Shown: one piece after another, positions 42,443 to 51,929 of the stretch
Layout: each line of letters starts with the position of its first letter
Numbering within the stretch: position 1 is the stretch's first letter
Assembly (NCBI GenBank): GCA_913057645.1
Contig: CAJXOU010000011.1
Coordinates: 1 to 56,485 of the forward strand
DNA: 56,485 bases
Direction of reading: 5' to 3'
Origin: an uncultured Rhodobiaceae bacterium
GTDB lineage: Bacteria; Pseudomonadota; Alphaproteobacteria; Parvibaculales; Parvibaculaceae
Notes under the pieces: generated by a model
Databases searched by the model: none
Told to the model about the DNA's origin: nothing
Seen by the model: only the letters and a program-made list of their open reading frames with translations
Made by a program: the position numbers and the translations under genes

Positions 42443-44320
42443 TCACGCTTGGAAGATCGTCTCGCCGCGCTTGACTGTCTCGGTGATCGTAAGATCGCGC
42501 AGCGCCGACGCCTTCATTGTCTCGGGATCCTCTTCGGCAATGACGAGATCGGCGAACTTGCCCGGCTCTATAGAGCCCTTGATGTCGTCCTCGAAGTGCT
42601 GATACGCGGCGTCTATGGTGATGCCACGCAGCGCATCCAGAGCGCTCACGCGCTGGTCTTCGCCCAGCACCTTGCCGCTGCGCGTTTCGCGGTTCACCGC
42701 AGACCAGAGGAGCATGCGGCAATCCGAGGGCACGACGGGCGAGTCGTTGTGGAGCGTGTAGCGCATGCCGCGTGCGATCGTCGAGCGAACAGGGCTGATG
42801 CGCGAGGCCCGCTCCGGCCCCAGCACGGAATCCCGGTGCCAGTCGCCCCAGTAGAACGTGTGCGTGACGAAGAAGGAGGGCATGACGCCGAGGCGCTGCA
42901 TGAGATCGAGTTGATCCTCCCGCAGCGTCTGCGCATGAATCACCGTCGAGCGCCGGTCCGAGAGCCCGTGCTTCTCTGTTGCCTTTTCGATGGCCGCAAT
43001 GAACTGGTCGGCTGCCGCATCGCCATTGCAATGCGCATATACCTGCCAGCCGCGCGAGAAGGCATCGTCCACCATTGCCGCCGCGCTTTCGTCGTCGACG
43101 ATGCGGTAGCCGCGATAATCGGGCTCGAAGCCGGGCGGTACGACTTCATAGGGTTTCGTCAGCCAGGCCGTCTTCGCCTGCGGCGAGCCGTCGAGCATGA
43201 GCTTGATGCCGCTGACCTTGAAGCCGTTGTAGTCGCGCTTCATCTCGACATCGCCTTTGGCGAGGTCGTCGATATGCGTAAAGAAGGGATAAGCGACGAC
43301 GTCGATCTTCAGACGGTCGCGCGCGGCGGCCAGCGACAGAAGATCGTAGTCGGGACGGCGGGTGGCACCGTCCTGCGCGGTGGTGATACCCCAGGCGGCA
43401 TAGCGGTCCTGAACGGCGTCCAGGAGGTCGAGCAGTTCATCGAGCGAGGCCTGCGGCAGGCGGGGCATGACCAGCGAGAGAGCGCCTTCCTCAAGTATGC
43501 CGTTCGGCTCGCGGGTGCCCGGCCAGCGGCGGATGACGCCGCCCTGCGGGTCCGGCGTGTCCGCGCCAATGCCTAGCAACGACAAGGCATAAGAGTTCAC
43601 GACCGCGACATGCAGTGAGGCGTGATAGACGAGGATCGGCTGCTCCGTCGAGACTTCGTCGAGATCCGCGCAAGTGACGGCGCGTTTTTCCGCCAGCAGA
43701 GAGTCGTCATACATCGCGCCAAGCAGCCAGCCGCCGCGTCCGCCACCCGTCTTCTCGCGATATTTCACGAGTTCGGTCTTGATGTCGGCGATGCTGCGGA
43801 CCGGGCCCGCCGGCTCCGGCGCGAGGTTCTGAAAACCCATGAGAAGGGCCGTCATGGCGATGTGACCGTGGCAGTCGACAAACCCCGGCAGCATGGTCCG
43901 GCCCTTGAGATCGACGATCTTCGCATCCCGTCCGGCACGGGCCGCGACGTCGGCCTCGCTGCCTGCCGCGAGGATGCGCCCACCCGAGACGGCGACGGCG
44001 TCGGCAAGCGGCATGGCCGCGTTCATGGTGCGGATGGTGCCGCCGCGATAGACGGTGGTTTCAGCCGCAGCAGCGGCGCGCGAGCGGCGCGTCTCCCCGG
44101 CCATGAGCGCAGGCGCGGCGAAGGCGAGCGCCGAGGCTCCGAGTCCTTCGGCTCCCGCCCTGTTTCCGACAAGAACCGCCAGACCCGCTGCCGTGAGAGC
44201 CGCCCCGGCGCCGAAGAAGCCGCGCCGGCTCAGGCCTTGCGGGCGCGGACGATAGGCGTCCCAGACATAGGGAGAGCAGCAGGGGCAACCGCTTCTGTGC
44301 GTTTCCGGACGATGCGCCAT
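42443..44320 (-). CDS. Tat-exported amidohydrolase (amidohydrolase_3 / YtcJ-like)
   Basis: 625 residues. A Cys-rich leader (CPCCSPY at about 12-18) precedes a twin-arginine signal ([17 protein letters not shown]) at about 31-47. The amidohydrolase domain has the early metal motif [11 protein letters not shown] near 140 and the late HNDSPV segment near 525. YtcJ-type enzymes act on amides or cyclic esters. The ATG at 44320 has AGAAGGA upstream; the frame is open much further upstream but overlaps the crotonase gene. It follows the crotonase gene by 14 nt and precedes the phosphorylase by 13 nt. Confidence 0.9.
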   Translation of the reverse strand: MAHRPETHRSGCPCCSPYVWDAYRPRPQGLSRRGFFGAGAALTAAGLAVLVGNRAGAEGLGASALAFAAPALMAGETRRSRAAAAAETTVYRGGTIRTMNAAMPLADAVAVSGGRILAAGSEADVAARAGRDAKIVDLKGRTMLPGFVDCHGHIAMTALLMGFQNLAPEPAGPVRSIADIKTELVKYREKTGGGRGGWLLGAMYDDSLLAEKRAVTCADLDEVSTEQPILVYHASLHVAVVNSYALSLLGIGADTPDPQGGVIRRWPGTREPNGILEEGALSLVMPRLPQASLDELLDLLDAVQDRYAAWGITTAQDGATRRPDYDLLSLAAARDRLKIDVVAYPFFTHIDDLAKGDVEMKRDYNGFKVSGIKLMLDGSPQAKTAWLTKPYEVVPPGFEPDYRGYRIVDDESAAAMVDDAFSRGWQVYAHCNGDAAADQFIAAIEKATEKHGLSDRRSTVIHAQTLREDQLDLMQRLGVMPSFFVTHTFYWGDWHRDSVLGPERASRISPVRSTIARGMRYTLHNDSPVVPSDCRMLLWSAVNRETRSGKVLGEDQRVSALDALRGITIDAAYQHFEDDIKGSIEPGKFADLVIAEEDPETMKASALRDLTITETVKRGETIFQA

Positions 44321-44334
44321 CTGTCGTGTCCTTC

Positions 44335-45141
44335 TCAGCGGCCGGTGAATTTCGGCGGACGTTTCTCGAGAAAGGCCGCCACCGCCTCGCGATGATCCTC
44401 GCTCGTGGAAGCAAGCGCGAATTGGTCTGCGTCCATGAAAGTGGAGACGGCATTGAGCGCCGTCGCGGCATGCGTGATGCCGCGCTTCGCCATGCGGATG
44501 GAGACAGGCGGCAGCGCGGCCACCTTGTCCGCCCAGCGGCGGGCGACCGCGAGTGCCGCGCCGTCGTCGCAGAGTTCGTCCACGAGGCCCCATTGCTCTG
44601 CCTTCGCCGCCTCGACCTTCTCGCCGAAAATGGTGAGCTGCTTCGCGCGGGAGGGGCCGATCAGGTTCACGAGACGGGGCTGGGTGTGCCAGCTCATGTT
44701 CATGCCAAGCGGAATCTCAGGCAGGCGGAAATGCGCGCCACGCCCGGCAATGCGGAAATCGCAGGCGGCGGCGAGCGCCACTCCGCCGCCGATGCAGAAG
44801 CCTTCGATGGCGGCAATGGTTACCTGATCGAGCGCTTCCCATGCATCGCACATGTCGGGACCGGCGCGAAGCATCTCCCGTTTTTCGAGGAGCGAGGCGG
44901 AGGCGCGCTCCGCCATGGCGGGGTCGGCGAGGTCCGCGCCGCCGGTGAAGGCCTGACCGCCCGTCAGCACGATGGCGCTGGTCGTCACATCGTCCCGGAG
45001 CGCACGTGCCGCCGCGCCGAGATCGCGCAGAAGCTGAACGGAGAGCGCGTTGACGCGATTGCCGCGATCGAAGCGGAGGACGGCGACGCGCCCCTCGCGC
45101 TCGATGGTGATGAATTCGCCGATCTTTTCGCTGCCGGACAT
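44335..45141 (-). CDS. Enoyl-CoA hydratase/isomerase (crotonase) family protein
   Basis: 268 residues. The oxyanion-hole segments AFTGGADLAD near 70 and IEGFCIGGGVALAAACDFRIA near 110-130 (in pieces) are typical. The first catalytic Glu is kept (RLPEIPLG near 148). The usual GGTQRL is changed to a TQPRL context, and the position of the second Glu appears to be Gln (AKQLTIFG). A plain hydratase role is therefore doubtful; isomerase, hydrolase or decarboxylase activity is possible. GGGGTAGGGG precedes the ATG at 45141. It heads a five-gene minus-strand run. Confidence 0.9.
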   Translation of the reverse strand: MSGSEKIGEFITIEREGRVAVLRFDRGNRVNALSVQLLRDLGAAARALRDDVTTSAIVLTGGQAFTGGADLADPAMAERASASLLEKREMLRAGPDMCDAWEALDQVTIAAIEGFCIGGGVALAAACDFRIAGRGAHFRLPEIPLGMNMSWHTQPRLVNLIGPSRAKQLTIFGEKVEAAKAEQWGLVDELCDDGAALAVARRWADKVAALPPVSIRMAKRGITHAATALNAVSTFMDADQFALASTSEDHREAVAAFLEKRPPKFTGR

Positions 45142-45240
45142 GCCCCTACCCCGCTGACATCGCAATCTCTGCGGACCGCTTTATGAGAGGAATGATGGCG
45201 TCTTGGCGCGGAATTTCCCAGCGCTTTCATGCCGCAGGCA

Positions 45241-45273
45241 AAGGAAAGGGCGGCATGGAGACCATGCCGCCCT
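45241..45273 (-). terminator. Rho-independent terminator of the Gln-rich protein gene
   Basis: A perfect 11-bp stem (45263-45273 with 45249-45259) and 3-nt loop on the minus strand are followed by TTTCCTTT. It lies 20 nt beyond the stop of the Gln/Arg-rich gene, and it also insulates the crotonase operon from it. Confidence 0.88.
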
Positions 45274-45292
45274 CAAGGTCAGGCAGCGCAAC

Positions 45293-46636
45293 TCAACTAT
45301 TGACCGTCTTCCATGCACCGTCGGGCTGGCGGCAGGCGGTGCCATAGGCCTGTTCGGCGCGGCCGCCGATGGTGACGACGGTCTGATATTCACGGCAATA
45401 CTGGCCGGGATAAGGCTCGTAGGTGCGCATCGGCGTCACCTCGTAGCCATAACCGTTGGATGGATCCTCCCAATAGACCGGCTGGTTCGAGGGAACGTAT
45501 TCGAGCACATCGCCGACGCAGGCCTGATTGCTCGAATCGATCGCATGGCCGAGCACGCCGCCAAGCACTGCGCCGATCAACGCTCCGCCCAAGACCGGTC
45601 CCACCCCCCTGCCCTGATCCGCACCGATGACGCCGCCAAGCACCGCGCCGATCACGGCGCCGACCGCATCGCTGTTGCAGGCGGAACGGCGATAGCCGTA
45701 GCCATAACCATCGTCGTAGCGGTAGACGGAGTCGTATCCGGCATAGGGTCCGCTGTAGTAGTAGTCGTTGTAGCCGACAATATGCTCGACATAGACGGGC
45801 TGCGGGATCGTCACGATGTGGTGGACATTGCGATAAACCACCACGGGACCGCGCCCACGCGGGCGGTGGCTGCCGTGATAGCCGTACCACGGGCGGTCGT
45901 TGTAGACGGGTTTGTAAGGCCTGCGGTAGTCGGCATGATTGTGGCTTCCGCGACGGCCATCCCGTTGATTGTAGCGATCGTTGTCATGCCGGTAGCCGTC
46001 GTGGCGGTTGTAACCACCACGCCTGTCGTCACCGCCACGATAATTTTGCCGGGCAAGCGACGCCTGCCGAATCTCGCGCTGCCGGACGGCCTGTTGCTGC
46101 TGTTGCCTCCGGCGATCAAGCTGAGCCTGCTGCTGACGCTGGCGTTCATGAAGCGCCTGCTGTTGCTGCCGCTGGCGGGCATTCTGTTGCGCTTGATGCT
46201 GTTCGCGCTGGCGCTGCTGCCAGTTCTGCTGCTGGCGCTGGCGATCCTGCTGTGCGGTTTTCTGGCGCTGACGCTCGCGAAGCGCCTGCTGCTGCCGTTC
46301 TTGCTGATGACGATGCAACCTCTGCTGGGCCTGCTGCTGTTCGTACTGACGCTGCTGCACGTTCTGCTGCTGACGTTCGCGAAGCGCCTGCTGCTGCCGC
46401 TGGGGAGCTTGTCTTTGCTGAACCGATTGCTGCCGACGCGTCTGCTCAGCCTGGTGGCGCGGGTCGGGCCGTTGCCGTTCCTGTCTCTGCGTCGATTCTT
46501 GCCGGTTTCCGCGATCGCCCGCGGCCCCGCGATTGTTCTGTTCGTACCATGGCGCGGCTGCAACCGGCGCCGCCAGCCCGCCGCAAAAGGCCAGCATGAC
46601 GGCCAGCCCCACCCATCTCGTTCCGCGCCGCACCAT
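45293..46636 (-). CDS. Secreted Gln/Arg-rich protein with glycine-zipper (17-kDa antigen-like) domain
   Basis: 447 residues. A signal peptide (about 1-28, cut near AAPVAAA) is followed by a low-complexity stretch (about 45-190) built of degenerate repeats rich in Gln and Arg (QALRERQ, QQARQ, NVQQRQ types). Then comes a His/Tyr/Arg/Gly-rich part (about 195-310). A glycine-zipper 2TM domain with Gly/Ala/Val segments (AVGAVIGAVLGGVIG and a second copy) lies at about 320-365, and the C-terminal domain (about 375-447) has several Cys. It is probably envelope-located. The charged repeat may be a disordered spacer or may bind an anionic polymer. No known function. Confidence 0.88.
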   Translation of the reverse strand: MVRRGTRWVGLAVMLAFCGGLAAPVAAAPWYEQNNRGAAGDRGNRQESTQRQERQRPDPRHQAEQTRRQQSVQQRQAPQRQQQALRERQQQNVQQRQYEQQQAQQRLHRHQQERQQQALRERQRQKTAQQDRQRQQQNWQQRQREQHQAQQNARQRQQQQALHERQRQQQAQLDRRRQQQQQAVRQREIRQASLARQNYRGGDDRRGGYNRHDGYRHDNDRYNQRDGRRGSHNHADYRRPYKPVYNDRPWYGYHGSHRPRGRGPVVVYRNVHHIVTIPQPVYVEHIVGYNDYYYSGPYAGYDSVYRYDDGYGYGYRRSACNSDAVGAVIGAVLGGVIGADQGRGVGPVLGGALIGAVLGGVLGHAIDSSNQACVGDVLEYVPSNQPVYWEDPSNGYGYEVTPMRTYEPYPGQYCREYQTVVTIGGRAEQAYGTACRQPDGAWKTVNS

Positions 46637-46747
46637 CGGGTGCCTCCCAGTTCGGACGTACCCCGTCCACGACCAGCCTCACACTCCAAACCTGAACGGC
46701 GGGTGAACCATTTGTTAATCTGTGAGGCAGGAATAAGGCAGAGGCTT

Positions 46748-46764
46748 GGTTGAAATCGTCAACC
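46748..46764. promoter_or_regulatory. Short palindrome upstream of glutamate dehydrogenase
   Basis: Perfect 6-bp arms GGTTGA / TCAACC with a 5-nt spacer, about 30-50 nt before the gdhA start. It could be a regulator site, but palindromes of this size also arise by chance. Confidence 0.3.
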
Positions 46765-46792
46765 GTTTCGCTTCAAATCGCGCGCTTCGGCA

Positions 46793-48055
46793 ATGGATTC
46801 AGAAAGACACGGCATGACCCCCGGAGCTTCGACCCGATCGGCCTACGAGACATTTCTCAACGCGTCCTGCGATCGCCTCGGCTACGGCCCATCGATCATC
46901 TCACTGCTGTCGCTCGCGGCCATGGAAATCAAGGTCGAAATTCCAATCGTCCGGGACAATGGCGAACTTGCCATCTTCAGCGGCTACCGCGTTCAGCACC
47001 AGAATGTGCGCGGTCCCTGCAAGGGCGGTCTACGATATCACCCGGAAGTCGATCTCGAGGAAGTACGTGGCCTCGCCTCTCTGATGACGATGAAAACGGC
47101 ATTGGTCGACATTCCTCTTGGCGGCGGCAAGGGCGGCATCAACTGCGATCCGCGCAAGCTGTCCGTTCGCGAACTGGAGACTCTGACCCGGAAGTTCGTG
47201 AAACGCATTCACCGCGAGATCGGGCCGAACAGCGACATCATGGCGCCGGACGTCGGCACGGACGCACGCGTCATGGGCTGGATCCACAGCGAGTATTCGG
47301 CAATCTATGGACACTCTCCTGCCGCCGTGACCGGCAAACCGCTTGCACTCGGCGGCTCGGCCGGCCGCGACAAGGCAACGGGATACGGCATAGGGATCGT
47401 GGTGAAGGAATATGCCGAACGCCGTGGCATCGAACTGAAGAATGCCACTGCGGCGATACAGGGGTTCGGCAATGTCGGCGTGCATGCGGCACGCGCCTTT
47501 ACCGAGCTCGGGATGAAGGTCATTGCCATTTCGGACTCCCGCAGCGCCGTCTTCCGCAAAGGAGGCGTCGATATCGACGCCCTGATCCGCCACAAGCAAG
47601 AGCGCGGCCTGCTGTCCGATACGGAAGATCACGAAGCCATGGACCCGGCCCGCCTGCTCGAAACGGAATGCGACTTCCTGGTGCCCGCCGCGCTTGGAGA
47701 CGCCATCACGGTGGAAAACGCCGCCCGGATCGCTGCACGAACCATCGTCGAAGGAGCGAACGGCCCCGTGACCAGCGAGGCCGACCGCTTGCTGAGGGAA
47801 CGGGGCGTTCCGATTCTGCCGGACATTCTCGCCAATGCGGGCGGCGTCATCGTCAGCTACTTCGAGTGGGCGCAAAATCTGCAGCGCGAAATCTGGCCGC
47901 TGGAACGGGTCGACCGGGAGCTAGAGCGGATACTGGGAAAGGCCGCACGCGATGTTCTGGACCGGGCGGCTGCGGAAAAGCTCGACATGCGCTCGGCAGC
48001 GTTCGATATCGCGGCGAGCCGTGTGAAGGAAGCCCTGGATGCAACCGGTTTCTGA
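46793..48055 (+). CDS. gdhA: Glutamate dehydrogenase (NAD(P)-dependent, hexameric type)
   Basis: 420 residues, normal for the hexameric enzyme. The substrate site has KGGLRYHPEV near 80-90 and the Lys of LGGGKGGI near 109-116. MAPDVGT lies near 150, and the dinucleotide fold has GFGNVG near 223. It converts glutamate to 2-oxoglutarate and ammonia reversibly. A second in-frame ATG at 46814, seven codons later, has a slightly better ribosome site (AGAAAG), so the true start is uncertain. NAD use is likely from the overall type, but I cannot tell from the sequence alone. Confidence 0.95.
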   Translation: MDSERHGMTPGASTRSAYETFLNASCDRLGYGPSIISLLSLAAMEIKVEIPIVRDNGELAIFSGYRVQHQNVRGPCKGGLRYHPEVDLEEVRGLASLMTMKTALVDIPLGGGKGGINCDPRKLSVRELETLTRKFVKRIHREIGPNSDIMAPDVGTDARVMGWIHSEYSAIYGHSPAAVTGKPLALGGSAGRDKATGYGIGIVVKEYAERRGIELKNATAAIQGFGNVGVHAARAFTELGMKVIAISDSRSAVFRKGGVDIDALIRHKQERGLLSDTEDHEAMDPARLLETECDFLVPAALGDAITVENAARIAARTIVEGANGPVTSEADRLLRERGVPILPDILANAGGVIVSYFEWAQNLQREIWPLERVDRELERILGKAARDVLDRAAAEKLDMRSAAFDIAASRVKEALDATGF

Positions 48056-48162
48056 ATGCCTGCAACGCATGACGGAAAACCGATAAGGTTCATGTAAGGG
48101 TCGGCATGATAGGCTAGCGTCGAATCGTCCCGCCTTTCTCAGTTCAGGACCGACCGCCGAAC

Positions 48163-48969
48163 ATGATCGAGCAGAGTTTCCTGCAGGCTCTTATTCTGGG
48201 AATCGTCGAAGGGGTTTCCGAATTCCTGCCGATCTCCTCGACCGGTCATCTGATCGTCGTGGGAGACCTGATCGGCTTTTCCGGGATGCCGGGCAAGGTC
48301 TTCGAAGTCGTGATCCAGCTCGGCGCAATTCTCGCAATCTGCGTCCTGTATCGCCAGCGGCTCACGAGAGTGGCGCTGGACGCTAGACACGATCCCGCAG
48401 CCCGCAATTTCATCGCCGCCATTCTCGTCGCGATCGTTCCAGCGGGTCTCGTCGGTGTGCTCTATCACGACTTCATCATCACCGTGCTGTTCTCGCCCTA
48501 CGTCGTCTGCACGACGCTGATCCTGGGCGGCATCGCCATCATCGTGATCGAGCGGCTCAACCTCGAGACGAATATCACCTCGATCGAGACTCTCTCTCTC
48601 AGGACGGCTCTCAAGATCGGGCTCTTTCAGTGCCTTGCGCTCGTACCCGGCGTTTCGCGCTCAGGAGCGACGATACTGGGAGCGCTTCTCGTGGGGGTCG
48701 AACGGAAGACGGCGGCGGAATTCTCGTTCTTTCTCGCAATTCCGGTGATGCTGGGTGCTTCGACGATCAATCTATGGGAGTCGTGGGAGCTCATAGATGC
48801 GTCTCATGCCTATATCATCGCCGTCGGCTTTGCCGCCGCCTTCGTCTCGGCGCTGTTCGTGGTGCAATGGCTGCTGAACTTTGTCAGCAACCACGGTTAC
48901 ACCGTCTTCGGCTGGTACCGGATTGCATTCGGCAGCCTGATGCTCGCCTATTTCCTGCTGAGCAACTGA
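48163..48969 (+). CDS. uppP: Undecaprenyl-diphosphatase
   Basis: 268 residues with seven or eight membrane helices and the two BacA/UppP motifs: GIVEGVSEFLPISSTGHLI at 13-31 (the E-E and S-S-T-G-H cluster) and PGVSRSGATI near 165-175. It removes one phosphate from undecaprenyl diphosphate so the lipid carrier of cell-wall synthesis can be re-used. It confers bacitracin tolerance when abundant. It ends 9 nt before the stop of the convergent desaturase gene. Confidence 0.96.
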   Translation: MIEQSFLQALILGIVEGVSEFLPISSTGHLIVVGDLIGFSGMPGKVFEVVIQLGAILAICVLYRQRLTRVALDARHDPAARNFIAAILVAIVPAGLVGVLYHDFIITVLFSPYVVCTTLILGGIAIIVIERLNLETNITSIETLSLRTALKIGLFQCLALVPGVSRSGATILGALLVGVERKTAAEFSFFLAIPVMLGASTINLWESWELIDASHAYIIAVGFAAAFVSALFVVQWLLNFVSNHGYTVFGWYRIAFGSLMLAYFLLSN

Positions 48970-48978
48970 ACGCCACGC

Positions 48979-50247
48979 CTATTCCGCAGGTGCGTCTCCG
49001 CCAGCGCGGCGGCGGGGCACAGCTCTCTCGCGTTCCGGCGCAGGCACCGGACGGGAGACGGGGCGTGGGGCGAGACGCGGTCCGGAAGCGGGCCGCAACA
49101 GCGGCGCCGAGCGTTCCCCTTCCCGGTTTCTGCCGTGGCTGTCGAGAAGAATGGGCTCGGCCGTCGGCCTGCCGCGGAAATCGGTCCACTGCTTGTTCTC
49201 GTAGTCGAAAAGTTTGCAGTTGCGATAGACGTTCCGGTATTCGCGAATGCCGAAACGGTAGCGGACGACATCGTCTCCGTAGGCTTCGATGAGCTTGGCT
49301 TGCGCTTCCGTCAGCTTGTAGCCGGGAACGGAAGGCAAGGCATGGTGGGCGTGATGGAGCATCACCCACTTGAAGAGCGGCAAAAAGTCGAAGGGCAGAT
49401 CGACATGCGCCGTTCCGCGAATGTTTCCGCCATAGAAGCTCCATTCGGAAGGCTCATCGAACCATGGCACCTTCGGATGGTTGTGCTGCAGGAAGATCGA
49501 AAGCGCCATCAGGTAATTCCAGACGGCGAAAGGAATGAACCAGCCGAGCAGCATCGTGAGCCAGAGCGAGCGCTCCGGCGCCATCCATGAGCCGAGAACG
49601 CCGATCAAGGCGACCAGGCCGCCGCCCACGAAAATCACGAAGAGAGAATCCGGGAGATGCTTCTTCCATTCGGCGCGCATCTGCTTCGTCACCGGCAGGA
49701 CAAGTTTGGGAATCCAGAACTCGAACCAGTAATAGATCAGCGGACCGAAAAGGCTGCGGTAGGTGCGCTCCAGCAAACGCCGCGGAAGAGAGGCGTTGTC
49801 GTATTCCTCCTTCGACATCGGCGCCCAGACGTAGTCGTAGCCCTTGAGGTTCGTATATCGATGATGCGTACGGTTGTGGACAACGTCCCACTGACTGCGG
49901 GAGTGCAGGCAGGGCAGGAAGACCAACCGCGTGATCCAGCGGTTCATCGTGCGGCCAGGGACAAAGGCGGAATGGCCGCTGTCATGTCCGATGAGGAAAA
50001 GGAGGCCGATGAGCGCGCCGTTGGCAATTCCGAAAGCCACGTTCACAGCAATCGGCAGAGGCGCTACCGCGCCGATCATCGTGACGAAGTAGAGCCCATA
50101 GTGAACGCTGAGCAAAAACAGTCCACGACCGAGCGACTTTTCCGTCACATCAGCCCGCTCTTCCGCCGTCAGCCAGTCCGAAGGCCGGCCGAGCTTCGAC
50201 TCCGCTCCGCCTTCGACGCCCGCTGCTTCAGCTGCCACTACCGCCAA
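48979..50247 (-). CDS. Membrane fatty acid desaturase
   Basis: 422 residues. The three di-iron His boxes are present: HDSGH near 88, HNRTHH near 124-129 and HAHHA near 300. Membrane segments lie between them. It inserts a double bond in fatty acyl chains. The spacing is that of the delta-12/omega-6-like bacterial desaturases, but position specificity cannot be read. The C-terminal 55 residues are Arg/Pro-rich and look disordered, an extension beyond the family core. The start appears to be TTG with GGAG about 10 nt upstream; an in-frame GTG three codons later is possible. Confidence 0.92.
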   Translation of the reverse strand: MAVVAAEAAGVEGGAESKLGRPSDWLTAEERADVTEKSLGRGLFLLSVHYGLYFVTMIGAVAPLPIAVNVAFGIANGALIGLLFLIGHDSGHSAFVPGRTMNRWITRLVFLPCLHSRSQWDVVHNRTHHRYTNLKGYDYVWAPMSKEEYDNASLPRRLLERTYRSLFGPLIYYWFEFWIPKLVLPVTKQMRAEWKKHLPDSLFVIFVGGGLVALIGVLGSWMAPERSLWLTMLLGWFIPFAVWNYLMALSIFLQHNHPKVPWFDEPSEWSFYGGNIRGTAHVDLPFDFLPLFKWVMLHHAHHALPSVPGYKLTEAQAKLIEAYGDDVVRYRFGIREYRNVYRNCKLFDYENKQWTDFRGRPTAEPILLDSHGRNREGERSAPLLRPASGPRLAPRPVSRPVPAPERERAVPRRRAGGDAPAE

Positions 50248-50485
50248 TTCAAATACTCCGGAACAACGATCCCCGTCCCATTTCGAGAAAGATTCTAGGT
50301 TAAGTGATCCTTAATTGTGAAGCGCAAGTTTTGCTTAACGGGCACCTAGTCCAGAGGTTTAAGGCGATCTTAGGGATCGGTGTGCAAAAACTGGCCAGAG
50401 AGCGTGTCTTCCGAGCCGCGCCAGGGCCGCGACATATTGCGGCAGGCAAGGCAAATTTTGGCAATGCAGGCGCGGGAACTGGATA
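50248..50485. promoter_or_regulatory. Divergent promoter region, desaturase / histidine kinase
   Basis: 238 bp between two divergent genes, clearly more AT-rich (about 50260-50350) than its surroundings, as expected for promoters. It contains a short 5-5-5 palindrome (CGATC/GATCG near 50368-50382). I saw no strong operator, hairpin or small gene. Confidence 0.4.
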
Positions 50486-51922
50486 TTGACCCCTGACGAC
50501 GGCGCACCATCCCCGGTAGATCGTACCGACTATTCGATGCACCGGTTCACGATGCGGTTCCGCGACCCGGAGGTCGAGGACCGTTTCGGCGAGAAGAACT
50601 ACGAGCGCCAGATTGGCATTACGCGCCTCTCGGTCGCCGGAGGTGCCCTGGTCTTTGCCCTTTTCGGAATCCTCGACCCTTACGTCATTCCGGAAGTGCT
50701 GCACGAGGCGTGGGCCTTGCGCTTCGGTCTTGTGTGCCCGGTCCTGTTCGGGCTTGTCGCCTTCTCCTACACGCGCTTCGTGAATCACAGGAACAGCGGC
50801 TTGCTGTCCTTTGTGATGCTGATTCCGGGATTCGCGGTCGTCACGATGACGGCGATCGCAGATGCGCCCGGCGCCTATCTCTACTACGCCGGGATCATCG
50901 TCGCCGTCGGTTACAGCAACTGCCTCTGGCGACTGAGCTATGTCTATTCTTCGATTGTTTCCGTGCTCGTGGTTATCGCCTATGCGTGGGTGGTTGTGTT
51001 CGTCAACCCGATGCCCTCGGATATCCTCGCGAGCAACCTGACTTTCCTGGCGTCGACAATCGGCATCAGCGTGTTCCTCAACTACGTGCAGGAAAGCCAG
51101 TTCCGCGCCAATTTCGTGGACAACGAAAAGCTGCGCACGGAACAACGGCGCTCGGAGCGCCTGCTCAGCCGGTCGGAAGCCGCCAACAGGGCGAAGAACG
51201 ACTTCCTGGCGATCATGAGCCACGAGCTGCGCACGCCGCTCAATGCGATCATCGGGTTTTCCGAGATCATTTCGAACCAGATGTTCGGTCCTGTCGGTCA
51301 GACGAAGTATGTGGACTACGCAACGGACATCCGCTCGAGCGGTGCGCATCTTCTGAGCATCATCAACGACATTCTCGATATATCGAAAGCCGAAGCCGGC
51401 AAGCTTCAGCTGGAAGAAGAGCCCATAGATCCGGTTGAGGCGCTAAACCGGACGATGCGCATGTTCCGTCAGCGCGCTTCGGAACTCGGCGTCGATCTGA
51501 CTTTCCGGGTTCGGGACGATATTCCGTGGCTTATCGCCGATCCGCGCCTCTTCAATCAGGTCGCGATCAACCTCACGTCGAACGCACTGAAGTTCACCCC
51601 GGAGGACGGCAATGTCTGGGTGGAACTGAGTTTCGACGCTGCCGGCGACATGGTGCTCAGCGTCAAGGACACGGGCATCGGCATAAAGACGTCCGACAAG
51701 GAACGCATCTTCGAACCTTTCGTACAGGTCGAAGACGCGATGTCGCGCACCCAGCAGGGCACTGGCCTCGGCCTGCCACTGGTGCGCAAGATCATGAGCC
51801 TCCACGGCGGTCGAATAGAGATCGAGAGCACGGTCGGCGAAGGCACGACCGCCTATGCCACTTTCCCGAAAAGCCGCTTCGTGGCGCCGGAGGCGAGCGA
51901 ACTCAGCTGGAAAGCGAGCTAG
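50486..51922 (+). CDS. Membrane sensor histidine kinase
   Basis: 478 residues. Five or six membrane helices (about 48-200) follow a cytoplasmic stretch FRDPEVEDRFGEKNYERQI that resembles the N-terminus of some adenylate-cyclase and diguanylate-cyclase sensor regions. A short coiled coil leads to HisKA with the phospho-acceptor His in FLAIMSHELRTPLNAIIGFSE near 240-250. The HATPase domain has DTGIGI near 395 and GTGLGLPLV near 425. The annotated start is TTG (GGGAAC upstream); ATG codons at residues 18 and 22 are alternatives. No response regulator lies beside it; it converges on a PilZ-methyltransferase gene 7 nt away. Confidence 0.93.
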   Translation: MTPDDGAPSPVDRTDYSMHRFTMRFRDPEVEDRFGEKNYERQIGITRLSVAGGALVFALFGILDPYVIPEVLHEAWALRFGLVCPVLFGLVAFSYTRFVNHRNSGLLSFVMLIPGFAVVTMTAIADAPGAYLYYAGIIVAVGYSNCLWRLSYVYSSIVSVLVVIAYAWVVVFVNPMPSDILASNLTFLASTIGISVFLNYVQESQFRANFVDNEKLRTEQRRSERLLSRSEAANRAKNDFLAIMSHELRTPLNAIIGFSEIISNQMFGPVGQTKYVDYATDIRSSGAHLLSIINDILDISKAEAGKLQLEEEPIDPVEALNRTMRMFRQRASELGVDLTFRVRDDIPWLIADPRLFNQVAINLTSNALKFTPEDGNVWVELSFDAAGDMVLSVKDTGIGIKTSDKERIFEPFVQVEDAMSRTQQGTGLGLPLVRKIMSLHGGRIEIESTVGEGTTAYATFPKSRFVAPEASELSWKAS

Positions 51923-51929
51923 GCGTGTC

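Noticed and set aside
45203-46753. Plus-strand frame with many Leu-rich, membrane-like segments
   Set aside because: The Leu runs are the reverse complement of Gln (CAG/CTG) codons in the Gln/Arg repeat of the minus-strand gene. The minus strand has a signal peptide, glycine zipper and terminator.
46750-48072. Alternative plus-strand frame of 440 codons over glutamate dehydrogenase
   Set aside because: Arg/Gly-rich out-of-frame reading; the overlapping frame encodes a complete glutamate dehydrogenase.
50300-51349. Minus-strand frame of 349 codons over the histidine kinase
   Set aside because: Antisense to a kinase with complete HisKA and HATPase motifs on the plus strand.
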